Assembly: GCA_002778195.1 (NCBI GenBank)
Contig: PCDI01000005.1
Location: forward strand, 2,170,124-2,234,123
Origin: Raffaelea ambrosiae
Taxonomy: Eukaryota > Ascomycota > Sordariomycetes > Ophiostomatales > Ophiostomataceae
Length of the DNA: 64,000 nt
Reading direction: 5' to 3'
Positions 20,520 through 31,782 of this stretch are shown one piece after another; positions within the stretch are counted from its first letter, which is position 1; each line of letters begins with the position of its first letter. Under the pieces are notes generated by a model. It worked only from the letters and a program-made list of their open reading frames with translations. It searched no databases and was not told the origin of the DNA. The position numbers and the translations under genes were made by a program.

Positions 20520-22628
20520 ATGGCTCAAAACAACGAAACAATGCCGCCGGCCTCGCCAACGATCCATCCTGAGAAACACGAGACCAGCTCTACGGAGCAG
20601 AGCAACCGAGACGTCGAGCTTGCTGAAGAGAAGCCAGCTCCAGAAACTGCTCCATCTGCTGCTCCAAATACTGCTCAGGATGAGCATCAATATGCCTCCG
20701 GAATCAAAGTGCGCCATGGCCTACCTCACTCCACGGACTCTTCTGCCATTCAATGGTCGACTGACATCTTGCCTCCGTAACAGCTTGCTGCCATTATGTC
20801 CTCCGTGACCATGGCCTCTTTTCTCATGCTCCTAGATGCTGCCATCGTGGGAACGGCCACTCCTTACATCACTGACGAGTTTCACTCGCTACAAGGTACG
20901 TTTTTGTTTCGCATCACTTTCCCCCGAGAAAAGCACACGCTCAACTCGAGTTGCAATCAGATGTTGGGTGGTACGGGTCGGCCTACCAGCTGGCATCGGC
21001 GCCTCTGCAGCCCCTGACGGGAAAGTTCTACCAAAAGTTCAGTCTCAAATGGGTGTTCCTGTTCTTTTTCGGCATATTCGAGCTTGGGTCGATCATCTGC
21101 GGTGCTGCTCAGTCGTCAACGATGCTGGTATGTTCTCATCCTTGACGTCTCCCCTCTATTTGATCCTCCGTCTAACACTTTCAGATTGTCGGCCGTGCAG
21201 TCGCGGGCATGGGCGCCTCAGGTATGAATGTCTCGACCGACACACCCTGTTGACTCCACTACTCACAACCAACAGGCATCTTCAACGGGGCCATGATCAT
21301 TATTGCCGCGTCGGTACCCTTCCAGAAACGCGGGCCCTATACGGGCATCCTCTTCGCCATTTCCCAGCTCGGCGGCATCTGCGCGCCTCTCATCGGCGGC
21401 GGATTTACCAGCGGCGTCAGCTGGAGGTGGTGCTTCTATATCAACTGTAGGTTGCTTTTTTCAGATCAGTCGGTCTGTTGTGGTCGCCATGAGACTGCGT
21501 CTGCTAACACATTCCTCCCTGGTAGTGCCTGTGGGTGGTGTCTTCGCCCTCTTCCTGGTGTTCGTCCACATCCCCGAACAGACAAAGAAATCGTCTCTAT
21601 GGGCTGCCTTGCCTAGTCTCTACAAAGACCTCGACCTGCTCGGGTTCAGCTTGTTGGCCCCCGCTGCCATCATGGTCCTGCTTGCCATGCACTACGGCGG
21701 CAGCCAGTTGCACCCGTGGGACTCGTCAGTCGTCATTGGTCTCTTTGTCGGCTCTGGCGCAACATTCATCGTCTGGTTTGCATGGAACTGGTACCGTGGG
21801 CCGAACGCACTTATCCCATTGGGGGTGATGTCGCGACGCGTCGTGTGGGCATCGTCCGTGACGCAAATGTGGCTCTTCACATTGCTCTTTATCCTTTCGT
21901 ACTTCCTGCCCATCTATTTCCAGGCCGTCAAGGGCGCCACTCCTGCAATGTCGGGCGTCTACATCCTGCCCAACATTGGCGGCCAGATGATTACGTCTCT
22001 TATCACTGGCTTCACGGTCAACCGAACGGGCTATCTGCTGCCCTACGTGATGGCATCGTGTGCAGTTGCAGCCACCGCGACGGGTCTGATGGCGCTGTTC
22101 CAGCCCGACACGTCCGTGGGCAAATGGGTAGGGTTCCAACTGTTGAGCGGGCTCGGTCGCGGCCTGGGCCTCCAAATGGTAAGCTTTTTTTTCCTTTTTT
22201 CTTTTCAAACTCCCCCCAGAGATTCGGAATTCGTTCTTTCTAACATATCCCCGCAGTGTATGCTTGCCGTGCAGAATGTGCTTAAGCCGTTCGAGATTCC
22301 CGTTGCCATCTCGCTGCTCATGTTTTTCCAATACATGGGTACAGCCATTTTCCTGGAGCTGGCCAACGCCATCTTTGACGGACTTCTCCGGCACCAGATC
22401 GGGGTGCATGCGCCGGGTGTGAATGTGAACGCCGTGCTAGAAGCCGGCGCCACACATTTCCGCAGCATTGTTCGGCCGAGTGAAATCGCGGGTGTGATCC
22501 AGGCCTATGCCGACGCCTTGGACCCAATATTTATTCTGGCTGCCACATGTGGAGCGGTCGGGTTTCTCACCGCACCATTTATTGGGCTGGTGGATGTGCG
22601 GAAGAAGAAGCAGCCACCTGCAAAGTAA
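20520..22628 (+). CDS. MFS drug/toxin efflux transporter, DHA2 type (14 TM)
   Basis: Seven exons (20520-20708, 20784-20895, 20961-21127, 21185-21221, 21276-21446, 21526-22178, 22257-22628) encode 566 residues. A hydrophilic Glu/Pro-rich N-tail (1-60) leads into TM1, with the DHA2 motif MLLDAAIVGTATPYI and then the restored DVGWYGSAYQL after the second intron. IVGRAVAGMGASG, the GGICAPLIGGGF motif-C-like turn, SWRWCFYINLPVGG and PNALIPLGV are hallmarks of the 14-helix drug:H+ antiporter family that exports toxins and secondary metabolites from the plasma membrane. All six intron junctions keep phase. It stands next to, and is divergent from, a Zn2Cys6 gene, the usual regulator-pump layout. No biosynthetic backbone gene is in the window, so xenobiotic efflux is as likely as metabolite export. 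Confidence 0.9.
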
Positions 22629-23707
22629 GGGCTGCCGACGAGCGTGCTTTCACTCCAAGACCTCTTCGAGATCAGCTCATCGAGGCTCCAAAGGATGCAT
22701 GTCTCTTGGCTCTGCCAACTAAACACCAGGCCAAGAAGTAAAACTACTCCATGGCGAAATATTATTGTGGGGGAGTTATAATTGTCTACCAACTAGACGG
22801 TGCAGCTAATGGCGAATCAGCCGGATTGCAAACGGGGAAGGGGAAAATGTTACTGTTAGAATTCTTTGATAAAATAAAAGCTCACTGCTCTCACGCTGAA
22901 GAACGTCGCTGGGCCTGAGACTCAATGTAATGCTTATTGTGCCAGCTGCCACCGCCTTCCCAGCTGGCAGCTCCGACTGCGGACAGCTGTCTGGCAAGTT
23001 GAGGAAGTCGCGCCGGGCACCGAAGCCATTGGGACAGACCGAGTAGGGCTCGTGTGGCGAAACACCCTTGGGATGACGCCGTTCAACGTCCGCCGGCGCC
23101 GTGCCTTGTATTTCCGCCACCGCTGCACACAGGCTCGGGCTGTTCTGGCAAGCACGGCAGAGGGGCACACGGCAAGAGCCAATGAGGGCCAATGACGAGT
23201 GTGGCCGTTCTCCTCCGAATTTGCCGATCAGCAGACAAAGAGGCTAGCTCAAATATGGACTAGCGCTTAACCTACTAGCTACACTGACCCTTCTATGGAG
23301 CAGGGTCGCACCTTCCGCCTTATTCCAAGTGGAGGGTCCAGTAACAGAGCCAGCAAAGTCGCCCAGCAACGCCTTGGAGGGGAAAACCCGCCTGGGAACA
23401 GTCGGAAACACACCCCCACAGCCCACACAGTGACGCTGGCGCGCACACAATCCCGCTGCGAAGCACAGAAGAGCTTGGAAAATATAGCGCAAAACTTCCG
23501 TCTCGCCGTCCACACATAATAATTCGTTCCTTCCTCGACTTGAATCCCGAGATACTCCTTTCTCCTCTCTTTTTTTCTTCTCTTCCTTTCTCCTCTTCTC
23601 CTCTTCTCCATTCTCTTCTTCTTCTCCCCCATCCCCCCATCTTTGTCTACTCCCATACTTGCGTCCACCTCCCTTCCTTTCTTTCTCTTCTCTTCACATC
23701 CGCAACC
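22629..23707. other. Intergenic: MFS 3' UTR and malate dehydrogenase promoter
   Basis: No gene recognised. The last 180 bases (23,530-23,707) form a strongly pyrimidine-rich leader typical of highly expressed fungal housekeeping genes. Confidence 0.6.
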
Positions 23708-24950
23708 ATGTTCGCTGCTTCCAGAATCGCCTCGACCATCCAGAGACGGGCCTTCTCGGCCTCGGCCAGAGACGTAAGTAAAATCTGCAGCGTGTTTTTT
23801 CTTTCGCTCCGTTGCGCCGGCTGCGCATCGCAAACGACCTTGAACAGCCCATCTGGCCATCCGTCTTCGTGATCATCCACTGACTGGTCTTGCCTACCCC
23901 GCACACAGCTCTCCAAGGTCACCGTCCTCGGTGCTGCCGGTGGCATTGGCCAGCCGCTGTCTCTGCTCCTGAAGCTCAACCCCCGCGTGACCGACCTCGC
24001 CCTCTACGACATCCGCGGCGGCCCGGGTATGTTCAATTCTTCCCCAATTGGCGGCTCTGGCGTCCCGGGCTTCTTCCCTCCCCCCTCAAAGCTAACATGC
24101 CCCTCCCTCAGGTGTCGCTGCCGATATCTCCCACGTCAACACCAAGGCCACCGTCAAGGGCTCCGAGCCGACCCCCGCGGGCCTGGCCGAGGCTCTCAAG
24201 GGCTCCGAGGTCGTTGTCATCCCCGCCGGTGTTCCCCGCAAGCCCGGCATGACCCGTGACGACCTGTTCAACACCAACGCCAGCATCGTCCGCGACCTGG
24301 CCAAGGCTGTCGCCGAGTCCGCCCCCGAGGCCAATGTCCTGATCATCTCCAACCCCGTCAACAGCACTGTCCCCATTGTCGCCGAGGTGTTCAAGTCCAA
24401 GGGAGTCTACAACCCCAAGAAGCTGTTCGGTGTCACCACCCTCGACGTCGTCCGTGCCAGCCGCTTCGTCTCCGAGATTGCCGGCACCGACCCCAAGGAC
24501 GAGAAGATCACCGTCGTCGGTGGCCACAGCGGTGTCACCATTGTGCCCCTCTTCAGCCAGAGCAGCCACCCGGAGCTGTCTTCCAACGCTGACCTGGTCA
24601 AGCGTGTCCAGTTCGGTGGTGACGAGGTCGTCAAGGCCAAGGACGGTGCTGGCTCCGCCACTCTGTCCATGGCTTTCGCTGGTGCCCGCTTCGCCGACTC
24701 CGTCCTGCGCGCTGCCCAGGGCGAGAAGGGCGTCGTTGAGCCTACTTTCGTCGACAGCCCCCTGTACAAGGACCAGGGCATCGAGTTCTTCTCCTCGCTG
24801 GTCGAGCTCGGCCCCGGCGGTGTTGAGAAGGTCCTGCCGGTCGGCAAGGTTGACGCTGCTGAGGAGAAGCTCCTGGAGGCTGCCTTCACTGACCTGAAGA
24901 AGAACATTGCCAAGGGTGTCTCTTTCGTTGCCTCCAACCCGCCCAAATAA
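23708..24950 (+). CDS. MDH1: Mitochondrial NAD-dependent malate dehydrogenase
   Basis: Exons 23708-23773, 23909-24026 and 24112-24950 encode 340 residues. Exon 1 is almost exactly the mitochondrial presequence (Arg/Ser/Ala-rich, no acidic residue until its last position). The Rossmann loop VLGAAGGIGQPLSLLLK follows at about 28-44. Further family motifs are DLALYDIRG (adenosine-binding acidic residue), PAGVPRKPGMTRDDLF (mobile substrate loop with two Arg), NPVNSTVP, the LDVVRASRF segment with the aspartate of the proton relay, and GGHSG with the catalytic His. It catalyses malate to oxaloacetate in the TCA cycle in the matrix. Introns are 135 and 85 bases with GTAAGT and GTATGT donors. Codon use is strongly biased to C-ending codons, as expected of an abundant enzyme. 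Confidence 0.96.
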
Positions 24951-25743
24951 ATGACCAGCAATGCTTCTTCCCAGTCCTACGAGCATCAACCATAAAAAAA
25001 GGGGAGACTTGTGTTTTTTTTTAACGATATGATGGATGGATGTATGGCTGTGTAGACAAATATTGGGTTTGAATATAAAAAAAATGATTGAAATCAGCGA
25101 GTGTGTGTGCGCATGTATACATGCCCACGGATGTGCAATTACTGTATCTCTGTATTAAAGGGTTCATAGCAACCCTCAACACCATCGAAGTGTCTATTGA
25201 CATTTCAAGCCTTAATTGACTATTTTCAAATAGACAGCGCAAAAAGCCATGCAAAGTGAACATGCGACTTGCGTCTTTTTCTGTTCTTCTGTGTACGTGC
25301 ACACACATATTATGGTCTGTTCGCGAGCAAGATACCCCATACATGTGTGCCCATACCCCGCGATCATATATGACCATTTCGGTCTGAGATGTGCGGTCAG
25401 ACAAGAGAGAGCTCGGAGATTCGGCATCTGCGAGCACGTGCTTTGGGAGCACTGCACTGCACTGCACAAATCCCATATGAATTCGACTTCTTTTCAAATT
25501 CACAAATTGCCTGCTGTCCCGATTGGGAAGGCGGTGAACCACATGCCAAATTAATGCCACCTAACAACAAAAAAGTAAAGAAGTGCTTGAGTGCTTTCTG
25601 CCCCCCTTGGTTCAGGGGACATGGTGATGCTGCCTGTCCTGTAAACAGACAAACATACAAATTATTGCGACGGGCTGACTCGGGTGTTGCCTGAAGGACA
25701 AAACATACCTTAGCAACGTTGTTATCGGACAAAACCCCCCATC
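24951..25743. other. Intergenic: malate dehydrogenase 3' UTR and BOS1 promoter
   Basis: AT-rich for this window. No gene recognised; short frames on both strands lack any motif. The last bases before 25,744 are C-rich. Confidence 0.6.
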
Positions 25744-26671
25744 ATGGTACGTGGTTTGCCTCAAAATGGACCCTGGATACGTCACTTTTCCAGCCGAGAG
25801 AGTCACTAACAAGAAGCGTTTCCTTTGGACTTTCTAGAATACAGCTTTTAACAGCGCTCTCAAGCAGAGCACCGCCATCCGCAAGGACCTGTCGGCCCTG
25901 TCGACCTCCTTGAATGGGCCCTCCTCCTCCTCCTTGTCAGACCCATCGGCTGCAGGCGGAGCACCACCACCGGCACAACTCTCCCTCGCCCAGATGCCCG
26001 CCGCCTTTGGCACCCTCTCCGCCAGCCTCACCAGCTTTGCCCGCACCGTCGATGAGTACAAGGCCCTCGCCAAGCAGGAACTCAACCCGGCCAAGCAAGA
26101 AAAGGCCCACGACCGCATCCGCAACTTCCGCGCCGAGCTCGGCGACTACCGCGCCCAGCTCGACGCCCTCAAGTCCGCCCGCGAAGACGCCGCCCACGCC
26201 CAGAACCGAGCCGAGCTGCTGGGGCGCCGGCCATTCGCGACAGCGACGCCGGACAATCCGTACAGCGCACAGTCGGTGGCGGCGACAGCAGCGGCCACGG
26301 CGAGTGGCATTGCCTCGGGAGCCGCCGGCCACGGCGCTGGCCACGCACGCACGGCCAGCGCGTCCGAACGCGCCGAGTACGACGTCCGCGAGAACCACGC
26401 GCTGCGGGAGCAAAACTTTTTTGCCAGCACAAACACGGCGCTGGACGAGTACATTGCGCGCGGGCAGGCGGTGCTGGGCGACCTGGGCAACCAGCGGGAC
26501 ATGCTGAAGAACACACAGAAGCGCATGTACACGGTGGCGAACACGCTGGGCGTCAGCGGGGACACGATCCGCATGATTGAGCGGCGCGCGCGGGAGGACA
26601 AGTGGATTTTCTGGGCGGGCGTGGTGGTGTTCGTGCTGTTTGTGTGGCTGGTGTTGCACTACCTAAGGTGA
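25744..26671 (+). CDS. BOS1: Bos1-like Golgi/ER Qb-SNARE
   Basis: Exon 1 is only the initiator ATG (25744-25746), followed by a 91-base intron (GTACGT; branch CACTAAC at 25,804; TAG acceptor) and exon 2 at 25838-26671, giving 278 residues. The restored start MNTAFNSALKQSTAIRKDL matches the Bos1/membrin/GOS-type N-terminus (M-N-x-x-F-N-S-A). An Ala/Ser-rich helical Habc-like region precedes the SNARE motif (about 190-255: NTALDEYIARGQAVLGDL, DMLKNTQKRMYTVANTLG), and a single C-terminal membrane anchor follows (KWIFWAGVVVFVLFVWLVL). It functions in ER-to-Golgi vesicle fusion with Sed5, Bet1 and Sec22. No alternative ATG in exon 2 would keep the conserved N-terminus. Confidence 0.88.
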
Positions 26672-27289
26672 TAAGCGAGAGGGAGAGGAAAGGGTGAAAG
26701 CTTTGGAGGTTCAGAGAGGAAATGGAAAACATGAGAGGGAGGAGGCTTTGCATTTTTTTATGCTCTTTCTTTTTCGGTTTGCTGGTTTGCTGGATCTTGG
26801 TGGGATTTCCCTTTCCGGCCAGGACCGACTTCTGTCTTGGCTTGCGGTTGTCATTTCTTATGCATGACACTTCTTATGAGTTTTTCATCAGCGTTGGCGT
26901 TCTTGGTTTATTGCACTGTTTTTCAAACCACTGGCAGCAGGCAAAGGCATCGCCAAAACTTGGGGTTATCGAATTGCCAAAGCAAAAAGGAAAAAAAAAA
27001 AGAAGAAAAAAAAAAGAGAAAGATACGAGATTGAAAAGAAAGGGGGGTGAAGTTTGTAAGGGAAAGGGTATTATGATGGTAGTCATTATCAGGTTATATA
27101 TGTTTTATGACGAGGAAAAGCCCGGATACAGTTGAGAGTGGTCAGTGAAAAAGAACATCATAGAAAAACACAAAAACACAAATCGCAAGTCTATATGTCT
27201 ACCATAGCAAGCGCGAATAAAACACAGCGAACCCTTGATAACTGTTCTCCTTTTGTCATCCTAGAATCTCCATTGCCGCTTCTATATGC
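26672..27289. other. Intergenic between convergent BOS1 and thiamine pyrophosphokinase genes
   Basis: Both flanking genes end here, so this should be 3' UTR and terminator sequence. An A-rich block (26,985-27,030) lies in the middle. No gene is seen. Confidence 0.6.
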
Positions 27290-28295
27290 TCAAGGCTCCT
27301 TCAGTGCAATCGTGAACACTACTGGTAAGTTGGCGTCGATCTCGACAACCTTGGTCTCGGGAAGCACATGGTTGCTGGTAGAAATGTGCCCGCCAAACCG
27401 GGTGTCCCAGTTTGTTACGTCCCACTCCAGTCCCTTGGTCGTAATGACACTGGGCCCGGCCATGGGCAGAATGCCGACGTACTTGTCAAAGACATCGTTC
27501 CGGTTTGTTTCTGACTGGACATCTGACTGGCCATCTGCCGGCTGCCCCCTCACGTGGATGTGGTGGCGCCCTGCTGGCAGCAGAAATGTCAGGCTCTCGC
27601 TTGAGAGCAAGTAGTTCCGCCGGTCGGGCGCCTCGTCGTGGAACAGATACAGATGGTGCAGTTGGCTCACGCCCTGGTCGACACGCCCGCCCAAACCACC
27701 GAGGGCAACAACGTGCAGCTCCGGATGCCGGTCGTGGATGTGCTTTACAGCTTTGCCATAATCAGTCGAATACTGGTCCGGATCATGGATGATTTCCGTG
27801 CTGTTGGCCTCTCCTTCTCCTTCCCCAAGAGCGGCAAAGTACACGCGGGCGTCGTCCCGCAGCGAGTCTAAATCGCCAATCACCACATCGAGATTTTTCT
27901 TGTCCAAAGAGTTAGCTCTCAAAAACGATCAGCTATGGGGGTGGAAACAGGGGAACACATACAAATGATTCGCCAGCAGCCCCACGTGCCTCATACAGCC
28001 GGTTTGCGCCACCGTCGGCAGCCACGCGATAGGAAGCTGTAGGTCAAAAATAAGGACGTGTTAGTACCAATGCTCGATTTGAAAACATTCCCATCTTGGA
28101 GAACCGGCCAATGACATAAACAGGGGCCAAGGAGGCAAGCTCACCGTTGGCCCATAACCGCTTGATGGCCCACAAGCTGCGTAGTGGCTGGTTGAGAACG
28201 ACCACAGCGTAAGGCTCGGCATGGGAAGTTCCGGTGCTCTTTAGAAGACGGGCGGGATGCCATTCAAAGACGGCATTGCCTGCTGTTGTGGACAT
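27290..28295 (-). CDS. THI80: Thiamine pyrophosphokinase
   Basis: Exons 28295-28145, 28036-27963 and 27898-27290 encode 277 residues. The enzyme transfers pyrophosphate from ATP to thiamine in the cytosol to make the cofactor TPP. Motifs are AVVVLNQPL (strand 1), RVAADGGANRLYE (nucleotide loop), VVIGDLDSL and DQYSTDYGKAV (metal and substrate Asp residues), and ALGGLGGRVDQ (the G-G-R-x-D-H/Q signature). The C-terminal thiamine-binding domain ends with the hydrophobic VVFTIAL. The second intron uses a CTAAC branch and a less common AAG acceptor; this is the only choice that keeps phase into KNLDVVIGDLDSL. An in-frame upstream ATG at 28,445 would add 50 Ser/Arg-rich residues; I prefer 28,295, but a mitochondrial-like extension cannot be excluded. 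Confidence 0.9.
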
Positions 28296-29049
28296 GGTGG
28301 AGTGCAGAGCAAAGGAAGGCCGTGCTCGCGAGGCTGTCCACGTTGATGTGGTGGCGAGACGAGACGGAGGCGCCTTTGGTAGGGACGAAGAATAATATGG
28401 GAAATGCCGAAAGACGCCAGAAGAAGAAGGTGCGACTTTGGACATGGCGTCTAGCCTCTTGCCATTTTACGGGGCTTGGGGATTATTCATGACGTCTATT
28501 TCGAGGCAGGAGAGTTGCTTTCAATTCTCGTCTCTTTCGTGCGGAAAAATCCGTAAACCCAAAGAACGACTGATGCCATACTTGAAAAGGATATCCTAAC
28601 AATGCCTTTATGTGCCTGCAAAACGGAGGACAAGCAAATGGGATTTGAGGCTCAATTGGCAGTTGCCCCAAGCCTGCCTGTTGCAAGGAATCGGGTTTAG
28701 CTTGGATTGGCACAGCGGGATTTACGGTCGGTGGCCCAGGCGTCTGTCCATACGTACGTCGACAACGTTTATTATCGGGAAAGTGAACAAGCTTGTCAGC
28801 CAATCACATGACTTCGTTTTCGCGAATTTCTCTTGTCCCTGAACGATTTCTTCCTTTTTTTTAATTCTTCAGATTACCAATTCGCTGCTTTTCAACCCGG
28901 ATCCTGTCGGCCGGCCATAGCCCTTTTTTCGTTTTTGTGATTGTCCTTTGCATTTTCCTTTGTCTCTCTTTAGCATATCTTTCTTTCCTTTCTGGACAGT
29001 TCTTCTCTTCGTCTCTTTCTCTCTGTCCCTCACACACCTCCCAACGGCC
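28296..29049. promoter_or_regulatory. Divergent promoter region between THI80 and MIA40
   Basis: A 754-base region separates two divergent starts. The right half (28,930-29,045) is strongly pyrimidine-rich on the plus strand, the probable MIA40 leader. No riboswitch (THI-box-like) consensus was recognised near the thiamine gene. Confidence 0.5.
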
Positions 29050-30287
29050 ATGTATCGCGCCGCATTGCGGTCGTCGTCGGCCCGCGTCGTCGCGCGCGCG
29101 GCCGTCCGCCAGCCTGCTGGCTTCTCCGCAGCATCCCGACGGATGGCATCCACAGCCGCGGCGCCGGCCAAGAGCACATGGAAGGGTGCCGCTGTGCGGT
29201 GGGGTGCGGCCATTGGCCTAATCTACTGGTACAACACGAGCCCAATATTCGCCGACGAGGCATCCCGTACGTCCCCGGTTCTCCGTTCTCGTTCATAGCA
29301 ATCCTATGCTGCCGAATCGCATCTGTCTACGGAATGTGTGAGACTAACGCAACGTCAAAACGAATTAGACCAGATCATCGACCCCCCTGAAGTCTCCGCC
29401 GTCGAACTGCAAACCGTCGATGCCCTCCTCGAAGATAAGCGGAAGCAAGATGCTCTGAAGGCCGAGAAGGAAGCCGCTGCCAAGGCCGAGGCTGCTGTCA
29501 AGAAGCCCAGCGCGGACAGCACGACCGCAGCTGTGGGCGGTGCTGTGGGCGACGCGCAGTCACCAGAAGCCCTGGAAGAGGAGGCCGGCCAGCAGGGCGC
29601 ATTCAACCCGGAGACGGGTGAGATAAACTGGGACTGCCCGTGCCTGGGCGGCATGGCCCACGGCCCATGCGGCGAGGAGTTCCGGACAGCATTCAGCTGC
29701 TTCGTGTTCTCCGAGGTGGAGCCCAAGGGCATGGACTGCATTGACAAGTTCCAGTACGTTTCTGTTATGAGTATATTTCTTTTCCGAAATTGGTCCCTGT
29801 TACTAATCACCCCCACAGACACATGCAGGACTGCTTCCGGCAGTACCCCGAGATTTACGGCGCCGAGCTGCAGGATGACGAACTGGACGAGAAGAGCGAT
29901 CCGACTATCGAGGGCGTGGCAGCAGCGGCTCCGGCCGAGCCCAGCGATGTGGCAGCAGCCCCGGCTGCTGCCAAGATTGAGACCACGCCGGCAGCCACGG
30001 AGACCCCGGTTGCGAAGGCTACCAAGGAGGCTACCAAGACTGCGACTAAGGCCGTTGCCGAGACTGCTGCACCGGCCGCCGAGGCCGCCAAGACGGCCGT
30101 CGCTGCCGTGGCAGAGGAGGCTCCGAAGGCTGCTAAGACTGTTGCGGCTGCTGTAGAAGCTGCCGTGCCGGCCCCCAAGACGACCACGTCAACCGCAGAG
30201 AAGACCGCCAAGAAACCTCTCCACGGTGGCGATGATGGCTTCGGCGACACTTCGCTGCCCAAGGCGGCCTTTGATGCAACCAAATAA
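29050..30287 (+). CDS. MIA40: Mitochondrial intermembrane-space import and assembly protein Mia40
   Basis: Exons 29050-29266, 29369-29753 and 29819-30287 give 356 residues. An Arg/Ala/Ser presequence (1-35) and one membrane segment (RWGAAIGLIYWYN, about 50-62) anchor it in the inner membrane. The catalytic oxidoreductase module follows: the redox CPC pair at Cys162/Cys164, then twin CX9C motifs at Cys173-183 and Cys196-206, all as in yeast Mia40/Tim40. It oxidises incoming small Tim and CX9C substrates and is reoxidised by Erv1. The second intron splits the codon just after DKF and rejoins as DKFQHMQDCF, restoring the second CX9C. After about residue 230 comes a long Ala/Lys/Thr/Glu-rich tail, longer than I would expect and likely disordered or helical. 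Confidence 0.93.
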
Positions 30288-31782
30288 GCGAGGGGAGATG
30301 ACCCGAAAAGCAGCCGGATTTTTACGGCGGGAACAATCCAAGGAAGAGACACCTTGGTGAAAGACGACGATTGTATTCTGTAAAAGAAACAACAAGACTT
30401 ATGTATACTATGTATAAAATGCTGTGCGGCGGATGTGTGGGAAGACGTAATGGGAACCAAAAGAAAATAACAACAGAGAAAGAAAACAAGCGAGAAAGCA
30501 ACTAGATACCTGTACCAGATAAAACCAACCAACCAAACCAGTAGCAACTGCCAACCCTCTCTATTAAGCATAGCACTAAACAAACCATCCTGCCAATGAG
30601 CACCTGTATCAGTGTCTGTCCGTCTCTCTGTCTGCCGTTAACCCGTCCCTGGGCTCACCCACCGCGTTGCTGCCCGTCTGGTTCAAGGGTCCGATAGCTC
30701 TGCATAGGCGTGCATGTGAAACGCACGCCAGCCTAGACAAAGCTCACTTTTCCACAGCGCAGCAGACGTGCCAGCGAAGAGCCCACCAAAGTGCCACGAA
30801 AAAGTTGCCACGCTGAAGAAAGACCATTTAGGGCCCCCCTCCCTCCTCCCTCACCGTCTTAGGCCGGACGCTCTCTTCCGTTTTGTTTTGTGCCAAACCC
30901 ATAGGATTAGGCGAGCTGTCTGCTAAGAAAACTGACAGACAGCCTTTTTTCTTATTTATTTTTTTTCGTTGGAGGCAACCTCCTGCCGTTCCTTTTTCGC
31001 GACAGTGCCCCTCTTAATGCGCGTTTAGACCAATGAGATCGTTGGGCACCTGTCGCGCAGTAGTTAACTCGGTGGGCGACAGGGATACGACTTCTGCGCC
31101 GACGTCATTTTCCACATTGGGAGGGCGCGTGGTTCTGGACCGCCCCTCTGCCCGCGCTGTGTGGGCATTCAGCTGGTGCACAGAGCAAAGAGCGACTGCA
31201 GCCTGGGGGCGATGAAGTCATCACCTGTTTTGGGGGATGTCTCTCCATTTCTTTTGCGCCTGTTGCTCCTTCCTCTGGTGGTTTCACCTCAATCGCGCCT
31301 TCCTTTATCACATTTTGACCTCCTTCCTATTAATACGCTGGGTCTTTCACAGACTGCCTACCAGCCCAAACTTTGCATGGAACTTGCCTGGTTCAGAGCT
31401 GTCTGTCCGTCCTTTATTTTGTCTGTCCTTTAGGCCGCCGTGTCCCACTTGCGCCGCCGTATAATATCCACTCGCGCCCAATTTACACGATAACCTTTTT
31501 TTGGGTGCTTTCTTTTGCTTCTAGCCACAACACACCCCTGCTCTCTCTTCTTCTCTCTTTCGGTAATTGTCCTGCACCTGGGTGGTCGCTCTCTGCCGGC
31601 ACTATTCTTGGCTCTTTTCGTTCTTTCTTTTTTTTTTTCCCCTCTCCGGTCTTGCAGAGTCCATTATAGCGTCCGCGGCCTCCAGTGGACTGTCCGTGTT
31701 TGTTCAGCTTTTTTCTCCTCAGCTTCTGAGCCGCTTATCAGCTAGAGTTACTGGGCTCTCGATTATTTCCCACCCAGCAAAA
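30288..31782. other. Intergenic: MIA40 3' UTR and long leader of the OM14-like gene
   Basis: The second half (from about 31,210) is increasingly C/T-rich on the plus strand and probably belongs to the transcribed leader ending at the split start codon at 31,783. No protein-coding frame was recognised. Confidence 0.55.
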
